Source of the DNA: Neofusicoccum parvum
Lineage: Eukaryota > Ascomycota > Dothideomycetes > Botryosphaeriales > Botryosphaeriaceae
Assembly: GCA_020912385.1 (NCBI GenBank)
Contig: CP087206.1
Location: 2,728,001 to 2,792,000 of the forward strand
DNA: 64,000 nucleotides
Reading direction: 5' to 3'
The position numbers and the translations under genes are program-made. The notes below the pieces were generated by a model. It was not told the DNA's origin and searched no databases. It was given only the letters and a program-made list of their open reading frames with translations. This document shows positions 57,132 to 64,000 of this stretch, piece by piece. Position 1 is the first letter of the stretch. Each line of letters begins with the position of its first letter.

Positions 57132-59030
57132 AGGCCGAGGCAGCATTCGTCCGGATAGCTTTGGCATGCCCCTGTCAGCACTTTTACGAAATGACAAGTT
57201 TGGTAGAACTTGAGCCTGAAGTAGAAGAGGCTGCTGTTGAAATTCCACCTTCTTCCAATACGAAGAGTTCGCGACTTGAGCTTTGCCATGGAACTCAACC
57301 TGGCAGCTGCATTGTTACTCGTTCTACGCCATACGTGCTTCAAAGCTGGACGCCGTACTTAATTGGTGATTGAGATTCAACCTGCTCGATCGACGGCTCA
57401 CAGCGAGAGGCGTTGATACTACTGAAGGGAAAGCACCCTTGGTTGACTTCCGTGATTGTATGGCAAGCAGCAAGGCGATTGTGGTACGCGTGTTCTGTAT
57501 CAGGCACTATTGACTTGACACTTTGCTGAAACAACGCATCTCCAGCGGCAACATTGCGGCTCTTGAAGTGCATAAGACTGACCGATCACCCGCCGCAGTA
57601 AACTGCATTACTCACGGCTTTCTCCTGGTTTCGAAATCTTGTTGCGACAGTAATTCCGCAATCTGGGGGTAGGTAGGGGCCGTAGGGGATTTTTCAAGGC
57701 GATTTCTGCTGCGAGAACTGGCAACGCTACCGCCCGGCGACATGGGTCTCTCTCCTACCAACCGGACAAGAAACATGCCGTGAATTCCGGTCTCTTGATT
57801 TGATTCTCGTGGTCGTCGTGGTCTGTTTCCTTGTTGAGCCATTCGACTTTTCTCTCATCCACTCGCGAGGCCAGCGTTTCTAGACGACTTTGACCCCTCA
57901 AAAATGGCACATCGATTGGGTGGCACCCTTTTCCTTGTCCAGAAGCTCCAGCGGGAGACCATTGTGGCACAGGCAATTTTCCGTGGTTGCGCGTCCGGAT
58001 GGCGTTGGGCTTAGCAAGCCACATCGCGGGGAAGTTCCGTGCTGGCGTCTAGCCCGTCGGAAATCTGAGAAATGTGCGCAATTTGGTAAGTAGAGTCTTG
58101 AGAAGATTTGGCCCTGTAAGCAAAGGGTGTGGTGTTCGTCAGGGCCGTGGCTTCGCCGGGGGTTTCATGTCATGCAAGCTGAAGTATAGCGGGGTTCGCA
58201 CAGAGCAACAGGGCTGAGATCGAACGAAGGTGGCCTTCTGGAACTCTGCGGAGACTAGCGAAAGTCTTGGTCCCTGGCTGCTGAGTGTGCTCATTGATCG
58301 TTTCTCCAACTAGCAAAGTTTAGGCAGTAGAGCCTCTGTGGCTGCTGCAATGCACCTGCCATAACCAGTCTCGCATGGGATTCAAAAGGTGTCGAGGACG
58401 CAATCTAACTGGTTTCCAACTCCGAGATTGGATGGGCAAGTTCCGTGGTTCCGCGTACCGTGGTGGCACGTACAGAATCTGGGAAGCCAGGGCCCTAGCC
58501 GCTCTCCCGTTCCTGGCTAAGCTTATCGTCATCAGGAATATGCCTGCACATCAGCTCGACCACTTGCTGGAGGGGGATCTACTATGCGTCGTGTGGAACA
58601 AGTTGCGCAAGGTGCTTGGCCTTGTCCTTTGTCGGGGCTCGTCAAACTGGGTAGTCGAGGCTTAGTTTTAGGACCATCGAGGCTGCTTCGAGATTGATAC
58701 ACGTTCCACCACGGCCGAAACTTGCAGCTTTCCGGATCCGGAAACGTGCACACCGGACCAATGCCGCCAACCGAATCCTTCACTGGTCCCTCAGAAGGCT
58801 TCCGCGGCTCGGCCATAACTTGGCTTCACCATGTGGCGCAGTGGCATTTAGTGCCCTTCATCATCTGAGTGTACGCCTAAGTCTGGCTTATGCTTAGGCA
58901 TGCCATCCTCCTGTGCTTTAGCCACTAAATCTTGGTTTCTATGAATATTCCTAGATTCCCCCAGGACTTGAGGTCTTTGTCAAGATCTACTGAGTTCTGA
59001 GCAGCTCCATTTTCTCCCTCTTCCAAAGAC
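57132..59030. other. 1.9-kb intergenic region, no gene supported
   Basis: Short frames on both strands (e.g. 58375-58665 +, 57755-58024 -) are not convincing. The 3' part holds the promoter of the rhodopsin-like gene. Confidence 0.4.
58729..58744. promoter_or_regulatory. 16-bp perfect palindrome TTTCCGGATCCGGAAA
   Basis: Centred 294 bp upstream of the rhodopsin-like start codon. The core CGGATCCG (58733-58740) is identical to that in the reductase/regulator promoter at 54794-54801. Candidate zinc-cluster binding site. Confidence 0.45.
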
Positions 59031-60421
59031 ATGGCTTCCTCTGGCCAGGAGGTCACCCTGCCTCCAAACGAGAATGAAGGCCCCACGATCCTTGCAGCTA
59101 CTGTTACGATGACCATCTTGGCCAGCGTGCTCTCTCTCGCTCCACGTCTCTATGTGCGCATCCGGATGATGCGTAATATCGGGTGGGATGTAAGTGCGGG
59201 TGAAGGGGGATTAACACACAAGCTGCACGCTAAGACAGAGAACAGGATTACACGATGTGTCTTGCAGCAATCCTCAGCCTTGTTGCTATGATCATTGTGA
59301 TTCTTGAAGTACAGCATGGGGCTGGAAGGTTTGTTTTCTACACATCCTTTGCGTCAGCGCCCGCTCACCGCCCTCCAGGCACTGGCAGTACATCGATCCG
59401 GAAGACATGAAGATTGGTATATACCTGAACTTCCTCACCCAGCCGATATACGTATTTGTGTCGTTGTTCGTGAAGGAATCCGTCGGCTTCTTCCTGCTCC
59501 GCATTGCCGGGAAAGGACGGTACAGGATGATGATTATAAGCATCATGGGTAAGAGACGTCTCGGGGCGCGATAAAAGCGGCTGGCTGATGGCGCACAGTG
59601 GGGCTGGCCGTATACACTTTCGCAGGCTTCCTTACAATTATGTTGCAGTGTAAGGATCTGCGGACTCTCTGGGACCCTAACGTCCGATCGAAATGCTGGA
59701 GTGTTACGACGCTGCAAGCACTGAGCTACCTGAACTCGGTGGTCACCATTACCACCGACTTCGCCTTCGCCATTCTCATCCCGGTAAGCCTCAGAGCCCG
59801 TTCTCCATCCGGCGACCAAGCTCACCCATGCCGCCGCACCTGTAGGTCCCGCTGCTCTACAGACTTCAGATGAACAACCGGAAGAAAGGATCGCTCATCG
59901 CGATTCTTGGAATGGGCATCTTTGCCTGCTCAGCAGGCATCGTGCGCACCCTCTACCTCCGAAACTACGGGAAGCAGGGCGACTTTCTGTGGGACAGCCG
60001 CAACATCACCATCTGGGTGGCAACCGAGACGCAGATCGGAATACTCGCAGGCAACCTGCCGGCCATGAAGCCGCTCTTCCGGCGCATCCTCGAGACCACC
60101 GGGAGCTGGAGCCGGACGGCAAAGGACCACGTCGGCCAGAGGTACGGACATAGCCGTTTCAAGGGTTCGAGTGGAGGCCACGTCGAGGAAATCGATCTCG
60201 GGCTGTACGGCAGCAACGGCGTTGAAAGCGACACCGTTGCAATGGTCCACACGCGAGATTCTGTGTGCGGGGGGTCGGCCAGCGGGCTGAGCATCGAGAG
60301 CACTTCGCAGCTGGGCAGGGGGGATGGCAGTGTGGGGAGCTTTCCCGTTCCCGAGTCGGGGATCATGAGGACTACAGATGTGAAGATTAATTACGACGTG
60401 CGCAAGTCGCTGGGCCGGTAG
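59031..60421 (+). CDS. Rhodopsin-like seven-helix integral membrane protein (PTH11-related)
   Basis: Five exons (59031-59189, 59246-59328, 59379-59548, 59599-59783, 59846-60421), 390 aa. Helices: TILAATVTMTILASVLSLAP; then DDYTMCLAAILSLVAMIIVIL, with the conserved D-D-Y/W motif just after the first intron; IGIYLNFLTQPIYVFVSLFV followed by KESVGFFLLRI (conserved K-x-S-x-x-x-x-L); GLAVYTFAGFLTIMLQC; TTLQALSYLNSVVTITTDFA; SLIAILGMGIFACSAGIVRT; and WVATETQIGILAGNLPAMKP (conserved E-x-x-x-G-I-x-A-x-x-x-P). The tail is about 110 aa, Gly/Ser-rich. No CFEM domain. The family (PF20684) includes putative surface receptors such as Pth11 of rice blast; ligand unknown. Each of the four introns is 49-62 bp. 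Confidence 0.9.
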
Positions 60422-60752
60422 AGATGCCACGACGCTTCGATATCCTCGTAGAAAGTCTCACACTTCTTTATAAGTAGTAAGCTGGTGTCACTGCGGATCA
60501 TCGGGCCGGGGACCGCCTCGAGTGCTTCTTTCAGCTAGTGCTTTCTGCTTGCTCGGTTTTATTTCCTATCTATTTTGCCGTGGGGCGAGGAGACACGCTT
60601 TTGTACCATGTTGTCCTTTGATTCGGGGCACCTTGGTGTCTGCACAAAAGGCCTCGTGCCCGCCGCCTCCCTCGTCTCTTCGTTACAGTGTGCCAGTCGA
60701 TTCCAGTCATTTCACGTACAGTTCATCGTTTCGATTCTACACCACAGAAAGC
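60422..60752. other. Convergent spacer
   Basis: 331 bp between the rhodopsin-like and agmatinase-like stop codons. Only 3' flanks are seen. Confidence 0.4.
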
Positions 60753-62334
60753 TCAGAGCTCCTCCATGTTGTCACCGACGGTGTTCAGGCTGAGAGGGCC
60801 CCTCTTGACCATGATGGTCATGACCTCGTACAGCGTGTCCGCCGCAGCCATGGTGGTGTGCTCGGCGTTGGTGTCGTACGCCGGAGCCACCTCGACAATG
60901 TCGGCGCCGATCAGGTTGATGCCGTCAAGGCCGCGCACAATGGTGCGGAGCTCACGCGTCGACCAGCCGCCCGTCTCGGGGGTGCCCGTGGCCGGCGCAA
61001 CTGCAGCCACCAGAGTCAGCAAATCGGGGGTCGTCAAAAGAGCTGGGGAGCAGAGGGGAGCGTACAGGCAGGGTCGAGCGTGTCGATGTCGATGCTCAGG
61101 TACACGGGCTTCTCGGTGCCGACGCGGTCGCGGATCTTCTTGATGATGCCGTCGATGCCGATGGTGTCGATCTCGCGGGCCTCGACGATCTCGAAGCCGC
61201 AGTAGCCGTCGTTCTCGTAGTCTGAGAGCCCCGACAGCGTCGTGCGGATGCCGGCGTGGATGTTGGAGTCGTTGGCCAGGAGACCCTCCTGGGCGGCGTG
61301 GTAGAAGTAGGTGCCGTGGTTGATGGACGCCTGCTCGCTGGGCGCGCCGCCAAACACCTTGGGGCGCCAGGTGTCGCTGTCGACGGAGAAGCGGTCAGCG
61401 GGCCGGGCGCAGCGGGCAGTCGGGGAGGTGAGTCTTACAGATGGCTGTCGAAGTGGATCACGCTGACAGGGCCGTACTCGCGGTTGATGCTGCGCAGCAG
61501 GGGCAGCGTGATGGTGTGGTCGCCGCCGAGGGTGATGACACGCGGCAGGGTCTTGCCCTTCTTGGACAGGCCCTTCATGTGCGAGTTGGTGGCGGGCGAG
61601 CGCGAGAGGACGCTGTTGTGGCCCTCCTCGATCTGCTTGATGGCCCAGCCATTGTCGTACCTGGCAGCCGCGGTCAGGGCGGCGCGCGGGCGGGGCAGGG
61701 CGCTACTTACGAGGTGACGGGGATGTCGCCGCAGTCGATGACGGTGGCCCAGCTGTTGAAGGGGTTCGCGTCGAGGGGGACGTTGTAGCCACCGCTGAAT
61801 CCAACCCTTCGTGAGCCTTAATCCCAAACACACCGCAAAGTCAGCGCGCATGCGCTAAAGTTCAACATACTAGAGGTTAAGGCGGCGGGAACCTTGTCTG
61901 ATGCCACTCGGACCGAAACGAGCACCCGGGCGGTAGGACGTGCCAGTGTCGAACGGGGCGCCTGCACGGCATGTCAGCGGGAGCGGGCGCAGGAGCAGGA
62001 GCAGGAGCAGGAGCAAGAGCAAGAGCTGGGGCCGGCCATACCGATGAAGGCGATGTCGTACTTCACGTCGTCCGTGGACAGACACGGCGAGTACTGGATG
62101 CGGCCAAAGGTCGAGATGCCGGAGAAGACAGAGTCGGCCTGGGCAGCGGTCAGCGGTCAGCGGGCAGCCATTGGGGCCTGGCGTCGGCAAGCTCACCTGG
62201 GTGCCGCCGTCGCCGGGCAGCGAGTTGTACCAGAGACCCTTGTGGGGGCCCTCAATGGGCTTCTGGTCGTGGCCGTGGTCGCCGTGGGCGGCGGCGAGGG
62301 CGGCGAGGCCGGCAGCAACAGCAAAGGTCTTCAT
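60753..62334 (-). CDS. Secreted agmatinase-like ureohydrolase
   Basis: Seven exons (62334-62197, 62138-62042, 61961-61871, 61794-61711, 61660-61439, 61376-61066, 61000-60753) give 396 aa. Family motifs: FIGAPFDTGTSYRPGARFGP, ITLGGDHTITLPLLR, VIHFDSHLDTW (the DAHxD motif with Ser for Ala) and YLSIDIDTLDPAFAPATGTP. All six manganese ligands (one His, one His plus two Asp, two Asp) are in place. The expected reaction is agmatine to putrescine and urea, though the family also has guanidinobutyrase and arginase members. The N-terminus MKTFAVAAGLAALAAAHGDHGH is a signal peptide followed by a His-rich stretch, so the enzyme is probably secreted or vacuolar. All six introns keep frame. Confidence 0.92.
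61989..62026 (+). repeat. GGAGCA hexamer repeat inside an agmatinase intron
   Basis: Five to six units of a GGAGCA-type hexamer with two GGAGCA-to-AGAGCA changes, in the 79-bp second intron (62041-61962... on the minus strand it is CT-rich). It could lengthen the polypyrimidine tract between donor and acceptor. Confidence 0.7.
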
Positions 62335-63287
62335 GGCGAGGGGAGCGGGCGGCGTGGAGGAGGCAGGAAAGCGGCGCGGCGGGCGCTGCTTTGTATGCGG
62401 GCTGGCGGCGGCAGCTTGGGCGCGGTTTTCGCGTTAGGTAAAAGAGCCAGGCAGTGCATGACGATGGCCGGCTGGGTGGTACGTCCCTGGGGCAGCTCCC
62501 CCGGCCCCCGCTGGTTTGCTGGCAGCGCGCAGCCTTAGTCAGTTCGCTGTTACTACACGGCCTTACACGGCAGCAGGGCGGGCGGCAATTGGCCAGGCGG
62601 GGCGGAGCGATAGAGCTTGTCCCGCATGCAGAGGACATGCTGGAGCAGATCGGCGAGCAGAGCTTGAGCACAGACGCGGCGGGCTCGAAGCTCCCCAGCG
62701 GCAGCTCTGCTCGCGTTACCTAACCCCGTTTCTCACCCTGCTGCCGGCGTGTTATCCGGTGCGGCCTCTAATCGACACCGCGCTCTCCGCCCGGCTGCCC
62801 GTCATTACGCGACACTGAGTAACCGCGTGCTGTCAGCCCGCAATGCGCGAGCTCCAGGCCGACGAGCGCGGCTGGCGGCCACCGCGCCCGAGACGAGGCC
62901 CAGGGCCGGCCAACGTCATTGCCGCGATAAGTGAGGTCCATGACGTGCCCCGTTGCCAGCCGCGCCGCCGGCCTGAGCGACTGACCCAGCCCGTCTTGCA
63001 GGAACAGCCCGCCGCCGCCTGCAGCCCGTCTGCCGTGCCACGCGAGCCCAGCTCCAGCCCACTCGCGTGGCTCTGCGCCCTGCTGTGTACGAGTAGACCC
63101 TTCCGCCCGCGTCGAGCCGCCTTCGCACCAGCCAATGCCGCCCCGCTGATTTGAGATGCAATGGAATCTTTGCTTTTTCATTGACTTCGTGACGTGCTGT
63201 CTAGCTCTATATGCTTGTCTTCTCTCTGCATCTCTCTGCCATTGCGTGCCGGAAATGTGAATCAAGCTCCTCTTGCTCTCATGGCCG
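62335..63287. other. Intergenic region between the agmatinase-like and MATE genes
   Basis: 953 bp, GC-rich, no supported gene. Holds the agmatinase promoter and the MATE 3' flank. Confidence 0.4.
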
Positions 63288-64000
63288 TCAGCTGCCGTGC
63301 TCCCCGTTCTCTGCTCGGTCGTCGTGGTCCATCCGCTCAAACGCCTTCCGGACCTGCTTGTCCCAGTCGCTGAAGGCCACAATGGCCCACTCCAGGAACC
63401 CGACCAGATACAGCGCGATGCACTGCCCCACCCAGAGGCCGGCGAGCCCCCAGCCGTGGAAGGCGAGGTAGATGCCCAGCGGCAGCGCGCCGCAGTAGTA
63501 GCTGACGATGTTGACCGCGGCGCCAATGTGCTGGCGCCCCATGCCCCTGAGCGACCCTCCGCAGCTGCCGTTCAGCCCGTCTGCGATCTGGAACAGCGCG
63601 ACGTACGGCATGACCTTGGCCGTGAGCTTGACCACATCGTCGTCGTCGTTGAAGATGCGGGCGTAGAAGTCCTTGACGCCCATCAGCACAGCCAGCACAA
63701 TGACGCCCAGGAGCATGCTCAGCCACGCGGCCGTGTTGGCCGCCCTCGCCGCCCCCTTGGCGTTGCGGGCGCCCAGCAGGTTGCCCACGCGGGCGCTCGT
63801 CGCGACCCCGACGCCGAACGGGATCGTGTTCATGACCTGGTCGGTCGTCATGATGACACTCTGCGCCGCGAGAGGGATCGTTCCGAGCCGGCCGGCAGCC
63901 AGCGCGACGATCTCAAACGCCCACCACTCGGTCCCGACGTGGATGACGCCCAGGAAGGCCAGGCGGGAGAAGACGCGCAGGTTGCTGAACGCCTTCCACG
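63288..64000 (-). CDS. MATE-family multidrug/toxin efflux transporter (partial, 3' part)
   Basis: The frame is open from the right window edge to the stop at 63288, giving about 237 C-terminal residues; the start lies beyond the window. Typical MATE C-lobe sequence: GTIPLAAQSVIMTTDQVMNT, IPFGVGVATSARVGNLLGAR, MPYVALFQIADGLNGSCGGS, LRGMGRQHIGAAVNIVSYY and LPLGIYLAFHGWGLAGLWVG. At least six hydrophobic helices are visible. It exports organic cations or toxins using a proton or sodium gradient. A second protein-coding exon boundary was not needed in the visible part. Confidence 0.93.
   Translation of the reverse strand, partial: WKAFSNLRVFSRLAFLGVIHVGTEWWAFEIVALAAGRLGTIPLAAQSVIMTTDQVMNTIPFGVGVATSARVGNLLGARNAKGAARAANTAAWLSMLLGVIVLAVLMGVKDFYARIFNDDDDVVKLTAKVMPYVALFQIADGLNGSCGGSLRGMGRQHIGAAVNIVSYYCGALPLGIYLAFHGWGLAGLWVGQCIALYLVGFLEWAIVAFSDWDKQVRKAFERMDHDDRAENGEHGS

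Noticed and set aside
58375..58665. 96-codon + frame upstream of the rhodopsin-like gene
   Set aside because: Mixed hydrophobic composition but no family, and it overlaps the likely regulatory region; not enough support.
1..64000. Search for CRISPR arrays, rRNA genes, bacterial operons or viral genes
   Set aside because: Nothing matching was seen; the window is eukaryotic nuclear DNA with spliceosomal introns.

Overview
The window looks like a nuclear contig of a filamentous ascomycete (Pezizomycotina, most likely Dothideomycetes). Genes are GC-rich and broken by many 48-80 bp introns with GTRNGY-type donors, CTRAC branch points and YAG acceptors. Gene families include Ypd1, Ssn6/Cyc8, CFEM, Skn1/Kre6, a Zn2Cys6 regulator and a rhodopsin-like membrane protein. 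A 7.7 kb AT-rich transposon island carries the C-to-T/G-to-A pattern expected of repeat-induced point mutation (RIP). Species-level placement is not possible from sequence alone. Gene models below were spliced by hand; frames were checked across every junction.

Layout. 0-17.8 kb is conserved housekeeping: mitochondrial aspartate aminotransferase and a divergent mitochondrial permuted GTPase (Gep3/Mtg3 type), a Tsp3-like tetraspanin, the SDH assembly factor Sdh8/SDHAF4, the phosphorelay protein Ypd1, an ASCC1/AKAP7-like 2H phosphoesterase, tRNA-Lys(CUU), a secreted beta-propeller lactonase-like protein and a small putative mitochondrial protein. About 18.9-26.56 kb is the RIP-degraded island: Tad-type LINE fragments in both orientations, a 5'-truncated LINE insertion with a 16-bp target-site duplication, diverged repeat pairs, and a younger solo LTR sitting inside a LINE RNase H region.

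26.6-49.3 kb returns to gene-rich DNA: a secretory lipase next to the island, a Skn1/Kre6 beta-1,6-glucan protein, a small conserved protein of unknown function, the Ssn6/Cyc8 corepressor, a coiled-coil protein divergent from anthranilate synthase component I (trpE), a CFEM GPI-anchored protein and Cox11. 50.7-60.4 kb has an accessory character: a secreted BBE-like FAD oxidase, a trans-enoyl-reductase-like oxidoreductase divergent from a Zn2Cys6 regulator, and a seven-helix rhodopsin-like membrane protein. Three of the promoter regions here carry two-base-spaced CGG/CCG palindromes. The right end holds a secreted agmatinase-like ureohydrolase and the 3' part of a MATE transporter cut by the window edge.

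Five genes encode proteins that are known or likely to be mitochondrial (AAT, Gep3, Sdh8, Cox11, the small 111-aa protein), and three concern the wall or surface (Skn1/Kre6, CFEM, tetraspanin). Long GC-rich gene-free stretches lie upstream of YPD1 and SSN6. I found no rRNA, CRISPR array or bacterial-type element.
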